The notes under the pieces were generated by a model. The model did not search any database. It was not told the DNA's origin and saw only the letters and a list, made by a program, of their open reading frames with translations. The position numbers and the translations under genes were made by a program. Below are positions 1-9,808 of a stretch of 64,000 nucleotides of DNA, piece by piece; positions within the stretch are counted from its first letter, which is position 1, and each line of letters begins with the position of its first letter. The stretch is from positions 33,090,001 to 33,154,000 of the forward strand of contig JASDFA010000027.1 of NCBI GenBank assembly GCA_035772735.1, given 5' to 3'. This DNA is from Datura wrightii. Taxonomy: Eukaryota; Streptophyta; Magnoliopsida; Solanales; Solanaceae.

Positions 1-464
1 GTGGGGACGAACGTGTCACTAATCTCAAGGAAGTTTTGTAAGTGCTGCTGTGGGTCCTCATGAGTCATCCCAGTGAACTGGCTACTAGAATGTAACAACT
101 GCACCATATTTTGTTTCAATTCAAAGTTCCCTCCAGGTTCCGATTTGCGGATATTAGGGGTCACATTTGTCGCTAGTGGGATCGCTACTTCGCGAACTGG
201 TCGGGTTGCCATGGTTTCAGGTAACAACTTCTCTTTCCCTACTGGTGGGTGTTGTTGTAACCTCTCCTTAAGTCTCTTTAGCTTTCGCTCTAGAGCTTCC
301 CTCCTGCTTAAATGAAGTTGACGTTCAGGTTCAAGCAACGGTTCCACTAGCTCTCTATTCCTTGCCAGCTCTGCAAGGACAACCTGTGACCTGCAATATA
401 TCAGACTAAGACCAAGTTTCTCAACACTTAAGGAAATTAAAAAATCACACAATAACAAAAAAAT
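1..464 (-). CDS. gag: Athila-like gag, N-terminal part (runs off window)
   Basis: The minus-strand frame is open from 464 to the window edge, with a TAA at 467-465. Its end contains FTGMTHEDPQQHLQNFLEIS, the conserved Athila/Tat gag segment (F-x-G-x-x-x-EDP-x-x-H-L-x-NFLE-I). Upstream is a basic, Arg/Glu/Leu-rich stretch that may form a helix. The first in-frame ATG is at 212 (MATRPVREVA); nothing shows whether translation begins there or earlier. The product would be the nucleocapsid/capsid polyprotein that packages element RNA. The first 154 codons have no internal stop, which makes this one of the better-preserved reading frames in the window. The rest of the gene is outside the window, so integrity cannot be judged. 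Confidence 0.7.
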   Translation of the reverse strand, partial: MFLLLCDFLISLSVEKLGLSLIYCRSQVVLAELARNRELVEPLLEPERQLHLSRREALERKLKRLKERLQQHPPVGKEKLLPETMATRPVREVAIPLATNVTPNIRKSEPGGNFELKQNMVQLLHSSSQFTGMTHEDPQQHLQNFLEISDTFVP

Positions 465-481
465 TTACTAAACTTCGCCAG

Positions 482-500
482 TTCCCCGGCAACGGAGCCA
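482..500 (-). other. Primer-binding site, tRNA-Asp type (element D)
   Basis: The minus strand reads TGGCTCCGTTGCCGGGGAA, complementary to the 3' end of plant tRNA-Asp (expected TGGCGCCGTTGCCGGGGA) with one mismatch. It lies about 6 bases inside the LTR end, as required for minus-strand priming. Confidence 0.85.
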
Positions 501-506
501 AAAACT

Positions 507-2068
507 TATTGCGCTCCAGCACACTTGCAAGTGTACATGGTCGTACAAGTAATACAGTGGCCCTTTTTAAGAGCGGGGTCGAACCCATAGGGACTGGACC
601 AATTCAACAAATTATGAAGTTCAAGTGTAAGATTAACCTTCACAAGTGTTGATTATAGAAGTTTTCAATAAATTATAATTAAGTTTTGGGGTGGTCACAA
701 AAAAATCTGGAAACGCTATAATAAGCAACTAGAGCTAAGGCCGTATAATCATGCAATGCTACACTTTGTAATAGTTCACGTATGAAATTATCAATTGTTG
801 TCTCACATAGTTGGAAAGGCGATGTTCATGGTCTCTCGAGCCTCTAAACACGATAAACTAGCCTCAAAACTACATCGTTAAGCGGGGATGTGACATCCTA
901 GTTCGTAGGCAATTCAACTACATGGATGTGGTTTACGGGGTTTGTGCTCTTGATTAGGGACTTTCGTACCTCTAATCATTTAACCTAACTTTGCTTCACA
1001 ACTACTTCTACGAGTGGAGTGACAATTCTAAGCTGGTGTCTTACTATCATCCCGTTTTATCAACAAAGCAAGGCAATTTAGGTATATTATTTATCCTAAT
1101 TGCGAATCATATCGAAAGATAAGAACTTGCTCACTACATTCCTATGTTATTTCTTAGGGTTACTCTTTCAAGATTTTACCTAGCTTAACATGTATGTTTT
1201 CATGGTGATCAAGCATAAAAACAACCATAATAAAGAATGTAAGATAAAACAACAATTAACAAATCACACCAAAACGAATTCATGCATTACAATCATATCA
1301 CATGGCCTCAACCCTAGGGGAAGGGTTTTAGCCACTCATGTTCATACAATAACGTAAAAACATCATTAAAGTAGAGTACTTACAAGAATAGGTAAAAGAG
1401 AATGTAAAATTAGTGAACCCTAGGTGAGTTCTTCACTTCTCCCTTCGCTCCTCTACGGTTTCCAGAAAATATTTTGTGACAAAATGATTTTAGGAACTAA
1501 GGGTTGAATTTATAGTAAGTGGGATTTTGCAATTTTTTTTCCTGTCATGGAATGGCTCCGTGGCACGGAGGTAACGTAGAAGCCCACTGGAAATTGCATT
1601 TGAAAGTTTCTTAGCCGAGGCATGGCGCGACAACCGGCGCGGAACGACGCTGATCCTGCGCGATGGCAAGCGTGACACAGCCTGCGGCGCGCAGCAGCGC
1701 CTAGCGTGGCACGGACGCTGGCGCACAGGCACCTTGGATGGATGATCTCGCACACATGGCCTTAGCATGGCATGACGCTGGGTGCGGCATATGCACAACG
1801 TGGCACGCTACCTGGCGCGACCAGCCTTGCCATGGCATGTTTTCTTTCCATCCATTGCCATTTACTCTCAACTTCATTCCTTCACTTCACCCATCATTAT
1901 TTAGTCCTTCATATGCATTTTTCACCTACAAAACAAGGACTAATCACGTTGGTTAGTGCATACCCAAATTTACACAAAATCGTATAAGAATGTAAGTGTA
2001 TAATTAGACAACCATGACTAAATCATGCTATAAAATAGCACTTGGGCAAGTAATTATGCCCAAGATCA
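507..2068 (-). repeat. 5' LTR of element D
   Basis: About 1.56 kb. The minus-strand start TGATCTTGGG is at 2068. The other end is placed next to the PBS, but the terminal CA is not clear (GCGCAATAAG), so the edge may be off by several bases. In sense order it holds a GC-rich stretch with recurring GGCGCG/GCGCC motifs (about 1830-1560), a TATA-like box near 1510 and a long transcribed part containing GAGTGGCTAAAACCC, which is shared with the G LTR (GAGTGGCTAAACGCCC). Short ORFs here are in non-coding LTR. Confidence 0.7.
1507..1514 (-). promoter_or_regulatory. TATA box of LTR D
   Basis: Minus-strand TATAAATT lies just downstream (sense) of the GC-rich repeat block of the LTR and upstream of the conserved leader. 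It is inferred from position and sequence only. Confidence 0.45.
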
Positions 2069-2696
2069 GCTAATAGGATGAATTTCCATATCTGGTGCCA
2101 CATTCGTCATGAGCCGACCTACGATCCGTAGCAGCATCCTACGATCCATAGCTTCCTGTCATACCTTGCATAGTTGGCTGAATTTTTGCTAAGTTTTGGA
2201 TCCTGGTATAATTCATACTTCCTTCCTATGATCCGTACGGAGCTCCTGTGGTTTGATTCTGAAACTTTAGACTTTTCTGAAGTTCATCATGACCGTCGTG
2301 GTACGACTCGTACCTTCTTCCCACGGATCGTACTTTCTTTTTGTAGAAGGAGTCAGTCTCTTATGCAAATTTTTTGGATTTTGTCACGACTTCAACACCA
2401 CGACTCGTACCAGCTTGGTATGACTCGTACTGAGACTCGTACATTGTATCTCTTCAATTCTAGCCTTCTGTAACTTTTCACGACCATCATTACGACTTGT
2501 AGGACCTTCCTACAACTCGTACTGTGGTCTGCACTTTGAGCATATTTTGCATACTTCAGGCTTTCTTTTGCAATTTTAAGTCCAACACCAATGTATCCTA
2601 CAACCAAAGGAAAAGTGCCTCATATCCACATAAACACACCTAAGTCCATGCTATTTTCTTAGTTTTGAGGGTTGAAAGTGCTGTAAATCCACAACA
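2069..2696 (-). repeat. Relic LTR of Athila-like family A (A')
   Basis: The minus strand begins TGTTGTGGATTTACAGCACT at 2696 and follows, with many substitutions, the LTR at 16245-16860 on the plus strand. Shared blocks are the LTR start, AAGAAAATAGCATGGACTTA, and an array of GTACGAGTCGTAC-type motifs. Continuity stops at 2069, where element D begins. Its insertion at 2697 truncates the chromovirus pol that follows. Confidence 0.75.
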
Positions 2697-4713
2697 TATC
2701 AGTATCCGAAGGTGTTTTCAGATCATCTACCAGGATTCCCTCCCGAGTGGGAGATTTACTTTGATATTGACCTTCTCCCTTATACATAGCCTATATCCAT
2801 TCCTCCTTAAAGAATGGATCTAGCTGAGCTAAAAGAGTTGAAAGAGAAGTTGAAAGATCTCCTGAATAAGGGTTTCATTAGGCCTAGTAAATCCCTATAG
2901 GGTGGTCTAGTTCTCTTTGTTTGAAAAAAGGATGGTTCCCTTAGGATGTGCATTGATTATTGACAGTTGAATAAGGTCTTAATCAAGAACAAGTATCCCC
3001 TTCCCAAGATTGATGAAATATTTGACCAAGATCAGGGTGCTAAGTGCTTCTCAAAGATAAACCTCCAATCCAGCTATATCAGCTCAGAGTAAGGGCTAGT
3101 GATATTTTGAAGATAGCCTTTAGGTTTCCGTATGGTCACTATGAGTTCATATTATGTCTTTTGGAATAACAAATGCTCCTGCAACTTTTATGGATTTGAT
3201 GAATAGGGTGTTCAAGCAATATTTGGATATGTTTGTGATTATCTTAAGAGATGATATTGTCATATACTCTCATAGCGCTGAGGAGCATACCGCTTATTTG
3301 AGGATTGTGTTGCAGACTCTCAAGGATCACCAGCTGTTTGCTAAATTAAGCGAGTGTGAGTTTTGGCTTAACTTAGTAGCATTTTTGGGCCATGTAGTAT
3401 CTAGTGAGGGTGGGCAGGTAGACTCTCAAAAGATAGACGTGGTGAAGAATTGTCCTAGACCAGTTAGTCCTATAGATATTAGGAGCTTTTCGATTTTATC
3501 TTTCTACTACAAGAGGTTCGTGGAGGGATTTTCAACCATTGCAGCACTATTGACTAAGTTGACCAAGAAAAAGGTCAATTTTTAGTGGTCGGATGCTTGC
3601 GAGAAGAGTTTTTAGGAGTTAAAGACTCAATTCACTTCATACCCAATGCTGACCCTACTAAAAGGCACGAATAATTTTGTTGTGTATTGCGATGCCTGTA
3701 GGGTTGGTTTGGTTGTGTGTTGATGTAGCATGGTAAGGTCATCACGTATACCTCTAGACAGCTTAAGACCCATAAGAATAATTTTCCAACGCATGACCTA
3801 GAGTTGACAGTTGTTGTGCTTGCTTTGATGATTTGGAGATACTATTTGTATGGGGTGCATATGGATGTATTCATAGACCATAAAAACCTTCAGTATGTGC
3901 TCATTGAGAAGGACCTTAATTTATGGTAAAGGAGATGGCTAGAGCTTCTCAAAGACTATGAAATGAGTGTTCTTTATCTTCTGGGCAAGGCCAATGTAGT
4001 TACGAATGCTCTTAGTAGGCTGTCCGTGGAAAGTGTGTCTCATATGGTGGATGGGAGGAAGGAGTTGGTAAAGAATGTATATAGGCTTTCTCATTTGGGG
4101 TTCGCCTTATAGATTCGACGGTGATTGTTCAGAATAGGTCGGAATCTTCTTTGGAGACGGAAGTCAAAGCTAGAAAAGATGGGGATCCTATCCTAGTGAA
4201 GCTAAAGGAAGTTGTTTGAATCAGAAAGTGGAGGTTTTATTCCAAGGGGTAGATGGTGTACTATGATATCAGGGTTGATAGTGTGTCGTGGCTGTAGATT
4301 ACTTGAGAGAGCGGATGTTGAGTGAGACTCATAGCTCTCGGTACTCTAACCATCCAGGTACCACCAAGATGTACCGTGATCTATAGGAAGTCTATTGGTA
4401 GAATGGCATGAAGAAGGACATAGCGGAGTTTGTGACTAAGTGTCTGAATTTCTAACAGGTGAATGTTGAGTATCAGAGACCTGTACATATGATTCAGGAT
4501 ATTAGCATTCCTAAGTGTCTGAATTACAGGCTTGCCTCGTACACGCCGTTAGTATGAGTCACACGGGTGATTGTGGACAGGTTGACCAAATTAGCCCATT
4601 TCTTACTGGTCAAAACAACCAATTCAACTGAGGATTATGCTATATTGTACATTTGAGAGTTAGTTTGGTTTCAAGGAGTTCCTTTGTGCATCATCTCAAT
4701 ACGGATATTAAGT
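2697..4713 (+). pseudogene. pol: Chromovirus pol relic (C): RT, RNase H, integrase N-part
   Basis: Translation in shifting frames gives a Ty3/gypsy chromovirus pol. It starts inside RT (VFPDHLPGFPPEWEI), followed by LRMCIDY, MSFGITNAPATFMDLMNRVF and the palm region near 3230, RNase H with YCDA near 3688, and YLYGVHMDVFIDHKNLQYV. Next come the integrase zinc region near 4330-4460 and the core (VIVDRLTKLAHFL). The RT catalytic motif reads LRDD instead of F/Y-x-DD. The integrase zinc site lost a cysteine (CLNF for CPNC) and is followed by a stop. Many in-frame stops and frameshifts are present; the longest open piece is 3154-3585. The gene is cut at 4713 inside the integrase core and resumes at 39311. 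Confidence 0.85.
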
Positions 4714-5244
4714 TGTAACACCCCAAAAGTTTCAAAGATCATACCCCAGACTTAAAATAAGAAATCAGTAGGGAAGTGGAAAATTTGTCTCAGAACGAGT
4801 CGAGGTACAACTCGTTAGGTGACTCCACGAGTCGTGGTAAGACTCATGGAAAGCAGTCAATGAAGTCTTGTTCAGAGCTCAGATATAACAACCCACCCCA
4901 TGACTCGTGGAATGAGGAAACGAGTCATAGGGTTCCCTGTCACGAGTAGCAGCCTGAAAGTCAAGTTTCCAAGGGACGAGAGACATGACGATTTGTTGAG
5001 TTCAGTAATGAGTAGTTGAGGGGAAGTTCAGAATAAATGTTTCAGTGGCAATGGACAGATATGATGACCCGCTAGGTTAAGCAACGAGCGTTATGATGGT
5101 TGTCGGTAGTTTGAGGAATTTTTGAGAAAATTTTTAGTGCACTCCATGACTTGGCACCACGAGTCGTGACAACCCCATGACTCATGGAGTGCCTTGTGGG
5201 GACTGGCAATATGGACTTTTCCTGCGAATTTTCAAGGGTGTTTT

Positions 5245-5252
5245 TATAAAAT
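5245..5252 (+). promoter_or_regulatory. TATA box of LTR B (copy 1)
   Basis: TATAAAAT about 55 bases downstream of the last CACGAGTCGTG-like motif. The same region is present in LTR2 (near 9150) and LTR3 (near 37295), partly mutated. Inferred promoter. Confidence 0.4.
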
Positions 5253-6185
5253 TCTATGCTTCTAACTCCTAAACTACAGCGTTTTAAGTACCAGATGGGA
5301 CATTTTTAAGGATTTTCAATAGCCTATGCCCCTCATTCTCTCAAAAATCATCCGTAAGGTTTCCTTCTTCTTCTTCTCTCAAGATCAAGGATCACCTAGG
5401 GTTTCTTCAAGGGCTTCATGATTCAAGTTCTTGTGGGGGATTTATTCAATCCAGGTATGTGGGACTTCAACAAGGATCTCCTTTCATCCTTGTGTCCCAA
5501 TTTTTATACTAAAACCCTAATCCCTTGATTTTCTAGAAAAACATGTTCTAGGGTTTTGATTTATGGATGAATTCTCTTATGACTTCTACGATTTTTAAGA
5601 CCCATCATGAATAATAGCCATGTATGTTTATGAAGTTTCTTCCACGTTCTCGAATTGTGTACTTAATATGTGAATAGCATGATTATAAAACTTTCATCAT
5701 GATTTAGCCTAGAATTTCAAATGGGACTTGATTAATTATTCATATGCTCTTACCATGAACTTGTATACATGTTTAAAGCATGAGTCGATCATATGGGTGT
5801 CCCTAAATCTAGAACATATGTTTTAATATATGTGTTGAAACACAATTAGAATTTATGAGCTTTGATGAATGTGAAGTATGTACTTGTTTTCATTATGTTT
5901 TCGATGTATATGTTTAGAGTATGACTTGAACCTATGGAGCCTTCATGAATCTAGAATATATGACATATGCTACGAATTCGGGATTGAAATGTTATGAACA
6001 TCGAGAATAAAGCATGATTATGGTCTTTTATACTTTCGATCTTGTTGATAGCAGAAAGTAGCCCTTATCAGATTTTAAATAAATTCAATACGATGTAATT
6101 AATTGAACACTCAGTCTCTGATAAGCTGAAGTAGCATAGACTATATGAATGATTGTCAGATTGGTATGTTCATGTACAAGTTTTA

Positions 6186-6372
6186 ATGGGACTCTCCATA
6201 GCCGAGAATGATTCCCTCAGTCTAGTTAGGGATTCTCATTAGGTTAGAATATCTCCCTTAATTCAGTTAGGGAGTCTCAATAGTAGAGAACGTCTCCCTT
6301 TGTCAGTCAGAGACACTCTATAGCAGAGAATGTCTCCCTTAGCTTAGTAAGGGATTTTCAATAGCTGAGAAT
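6186..6372 (+). repeat. Hairpin minisatellite in LTR1 (about 5 units)
   Basis: Degenerate units of about 40 bp, each with GAGAAT...CTCCCTTAG...AGGGA(T/G)TCTC, so each can fold as a hairpin. The array is cut short by the deletion that joins LTR1 to the leader. Confidence 0.7.
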
Positions 6373-6473
6373 GTTTTAGGAATTGTTCCATTTTCTTCAT
6401 GATTCTTATCGTGCACAGAGTACAAAACTCTAACAGTTCTTTGCCTGACTCGTGCTTTATGCGCTCGCAGATA

Positions 6474-7642
6474 ATGCCTCCCAGATGAGCGAATGGATGA
6501 AGAAATGGTAATGGCGCCAACAAGCCCCATAAACACCAGCGAACCCGATGGACGAATATATTACTCATGTCAAGTTCAGGGCAGCCTTACACATGTTGGC
6601 GCAGGCTATGACAAATTAATCAGTAGGCGATGGATCATGTTCCCCAGAATGGGAACGTAGCGGCAGCAAGGGTAAGAGACTTCCTCAGGATGAATCCACC
6701 CAAATTCTTGGGGTCAAAGGTGGATGAGGACCCATATGAGTTCTTAGAGGAGATTTAGAAAATCACCCAAATTATGGGGGTAACGGGAACATAGAGTGTA
6801 GACTTAGCCTCCTACCAACTGAAAGGAGTCACTCACATATGGTTTGTCGGTGGAAAGATAGCTGGGGAGTTAGAGCAGCCCCTGTAAGTTGGGATGAGTT
6901 TATGACTGCTTTCCTGGACAATTTTTTTCGTAGAGAGTTTAGGGAGGCAAATGCAACAGAGTTCATCAACTTGAGGCAGAACAACATGACTGTCCAGGAG
7001 TATGTGTTGGAGTTTACCTAAGTGTCCAAGTATGCATCGGAGACAGTAGCCGACCAAAGGGCTCATGTGAGTAGGTTCATGAATGGAGTTTAAGAATCCT
7101 TGATCAAAGAGTGCAGGACAACCATGTTGCTAAAGGACATAGACTTTCCATGTTTGGAGATATTCGCCTAACAAATAGAATTGAAACAGGTGAAGGAAAA
7201 AGAGAGAGAGGACAAGAGGGATAGAACATGAGATTCGGAGTTTTCCCCTTAGAGGCCGAGTGGTGGACACCGCTCATTCTCCTAACAGAGATCATTAGCC
7301 CCAACACCTTCGACAACCAGTTTTCCATATAGACCTAGGGCAAGGGAGATTATCTATCCAGCTTGTAAGAGTTGTAGGAAGCACCATTTGGGAGAATGCA
7401 TGGCCACCTTCGACTCTTGTTTTTGGTGTGGCAAGTTGGGTCACAAGCACCGAGATTGCGCAGCAGCTAAGCGGGGCAAGTGTAGGGCCCCAGCCACCTT
7501 TTCAGTAGCTCCTATAAACTGCCCATTTCAGCAGGGTGCGTCCTCTAGTGCAGGTGGCGGACAACGTCAAAACCGCTCCTACGCCTTGGCAGCACATCAG
7601 GATAAGGGCAAGTCACCAGAAGTAGTCACAGGTATGTTATGA
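6474..7642 (+). pseudogene. gag: gag of element B, copy 1 (broken)
   Basis: The start ATG at 6474 gives MPPR followed at once by TGA. Further stops and frameshifts follow. Recognisable chromovirus gag parts are VRDFLRMNPPKFLGSKVDEDP around 6690 (frame-corrected only by comparison with the second copy), SWDEFMTAFLDNFF near 6890, EFINLRQNNMTVQEYVLEFT near 6960, and a CCHC zinc knuckle (CFWCGKLGHKHRDC) near 7415, followed by SPEVVTGML. In an intact element this polyprotein forms the particle and binds RNA. This copy cannot make a full protein. Its partner copy lies at 34629. Confidence 0.85.
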
Positions 7643-8602
7643 ATTTCTCGTGTTACTCTTTGCATGTTTCTAGACCCATACTCTTTATATGTTGCTAGAA
7701 CTAGAACACCAATATTGAATAGAAGCTCTTGTGATATTTGTTTAGAAGAAGTTGTCGATGTATGGTGTGAAATAACTGTGAGTATGAGGTTGCAGTGAAT
7801 GTTAGAGGCGGAGGGGGAGTCAAGAGTTAGTGGTTTAGCCCCAAACTTAAGAAAGATTCAGGAGCCTTAGAATAATGGCTTAAAGCTAAGGGGGAGATGG
7901 TGAAGCTGTGTGATAAGTTGAATCTTGAGTATGCTAGTAGGGGAGTTCCATCCCTAACAGTTACAGTATGTCAATCCCTTTAGGTTCAGATAATTCCTCT
8001 TGTATTTCAGTTGAAGCTATGCTCTATCCATTCTTATGTCCAGACTTCCAGAGTCTCTAGATAACCACTTCAGACAGCGATGCCAGTCTTACTCTATGAA
8101 TCCTTAAGGCTCATCTTCATGTTATAAATCAACTATGTGTGTTAACCCATGTCTTTCAGTATGTTCAGCTCGAATTCAGTCTTTAGAAGTTGCTTTAGTA
8201 GCTCAGTAGATAGGGGTACCTCATGTATGTGCACAATTTTAGATGTCTTGAATGATTCGTGCTCATGAATCCCTTAATTTCTATTAGACCAGATATCATG
8301 ACTTCTAGCTCAGTATCAGAAAGCTATTTGAGAATAATGACTCAGTCCATATCAGCTCAGTGTTAATTAGAGGAAAAGAATCCTTCTTAGCGTTCTATCT
8401 AGTTCCACGTTAGTTTCATGTCTTTCAGTCCCTTTTATGCCTTAGCATGCATGCACGATTTAGATATTCAATTTAGATATGTAAGATTAGCTTGGAGTCA
8501 GATACTCCATTACTTTCAGTTGTAAATGCTCAGTATTTGGGATATCAGTTCTTTCCCTAGTTTTTTCAGTGTGTTTAGCCTACATTCAAGGACGAATGTT
8601 CC
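7643..8602 (+). other. Non-coding internal region of B, copy 1
   Basis: After the gag end, where protease and pol would follow, there is about 0.96 kb without recognisable pol motifs. It is collinear with 35801-36756, so the pol loss predates the tandem. It ends with CAAGGACGAATGTTCCTAAG, a string commonly seen just before the 3' LTR of chromoviruses. Confidence 0.7.
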
Positions 8603-8616
8603 TAAGGGGGATATAT
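8603..8616 (+). other. Polypurine tract before LTR2 of B
   Basis: TAAGGGGGATATAT lies immediately 5' of the LTR start TGTAACACTCC; it corresponds to CAAGGGGGAGATAT before LTR3. It would prime plus-strand synthesis. Confidence 0.65.
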
Positions 8617-9808
8617 TGTAACACTCCAAAAGTTTCTAAGTTCAGGCCCCAGACTTAAAATAATAAATCAGCAGGAAAATGGAAAATTTGCCTCAGAACG
8701 AGTCGAGAAACGACACGTTAGGTGACTCCACGAGTCATGGTAAGTCTCGTGGCAAGCAGTCAATGAAATCCTATTTAGAGTGTAGAGGTAAAGACCCACG
8801 TCACGACTCGTGGAGTGATGATACGAGTAGTGAGCTTCCTTGTCATGAGCAGTAGCCTGAAAGTCAAGTCTCCAGGGGACGAGAGACATGACAATTCATT
8901 GAGTTCAGTAACGAGTCGTCGAGGGGAATTTCAGAATAAATATTTCAGTGGCAACAGACGGATATGATGACCCGTTAGGTTAAGCAACGAGCGTTATGAT
9001 GGTCGTCGGTAGTTCGAGGAAATTTTGAGAAAATTTTCAGTGCACTCCACGACTTGGCACCAGAAATCGTTGACAACCCCATGACTCGTGGAGTGCCTCT
9101 TGGGGGCTGGTAGTAGGGACTTTTCCTGCGAATTTCCAAGGGTGTTTTCATAAAATCCTATGTTTTCTAACTCCTAAACTACGCCGTTTTACGTACCAGA
9201 TAGGACGTTTTAAAGGGTTTTCACTAGCCTAAGCCTCTCATTCTCTCAAAACTGATCCGTAAGGTTTCCTTATTCTTCTTCTCTCAAGATCAAGGATCAC
9301 CTAGGGTTTCTTCAAGGGCTTCAAGATTCAAGTTCTTGTGGGGGATTTATTCAAGCCAGGTATGTGGGACGTCAACAAGGATCTCCTTTCATCCTTGTAT
9401 CCCAATTTTTATACTAAAACCCTAATCCCTTGATTTTCTAGAAAAACATGTTCTAGGGTTTTGGATTTATGTATGAATTCACTTATGCCCTATATGAATT
9501 TTAAGACCCATCATGAATAATAGTCGTGTATGCTTAAGAAGTTTCTTCCACATCCTCGAATTGTGTACTTAATATGTGAATAGCATGATTCCTGAACTTC
9601 CACCATAATGTAGCCTAGAATTTCAAATGGGATTTGATTAATTATTCACATGCTCTTACCATGAACTTGTATACATGTTTAAAGCATGAGTCGATCATAT
9701 GGGTTTCTGTAAATCTAGAACATATATTTTAATATATGTGTTGATACACGATTAGAACTTATGGGCTTTGATAAATGTGAAGTATGTGCATGTGTTCACT
9801 ATGATTTC
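8617..9808 (+). repeat. LTR2 of element B, 5' half
   Basis: Collinear with LTR1 and LTR3, with the same U3 motif array (8700-9090). It is broken at 9808 by element T, with the target string ATTTC at 9804-9808, and continues at 33050. LTR3 has the uninterrupted sequence CACTATGATTTCGGTGTA, which confirms the join. Confidence 0.85.

Larger units (their letters stand above)
1..2068 (-). mobile_element. Athila-like Ty3/gypsy element D, 5' part
   Basis: On the minus strand this reads LTR (2068 to about 507), primer-binding site (500-482), then gag running off the left edge of the window. The PBS complementary to tRNA-Asp and the gag type are those of the Athila/Tat group. The LTR start (minus strand TGATCTTGGGCATAATTACT) resembles the LTR start at 40266, so D and G are probably related families. 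D interrupts an older Athila-like LTR (A'): sequence continuing A' resumes at 2069. Confidence 0.75.
4714..6372 (+). repeat. LTR1 of element B, 3'-truncated
   Basis: It starts TGTAACACCCC and is collinear with LTR2 and LTR3 up to the hairpin minisatellite, then jumps at 6373-6376 (GTTT) directly into the gag leader. About 0.95 kb present in the second copy is absent, including the LTR end and the PBS. The U3 part (4795-5190) carries many CACGAGTCGTG-like motifs, followed by TATAAAAT at 5245. Confidence 0.8.

Noticed and set aside
1490..1987. Several overlapping Cys/Arg-rich ORFs on both strands
   Set aside because: They lie in the GC-rich repeat block of LTR D; no family resemblance, and composition explains the open frames.
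2174..2607. ORFs of 71-99 codons on both strands
   Set aside because: Within relic LTR A'; the repeated GTACGACTCGTAC motif creates the pattern, not coding selection.
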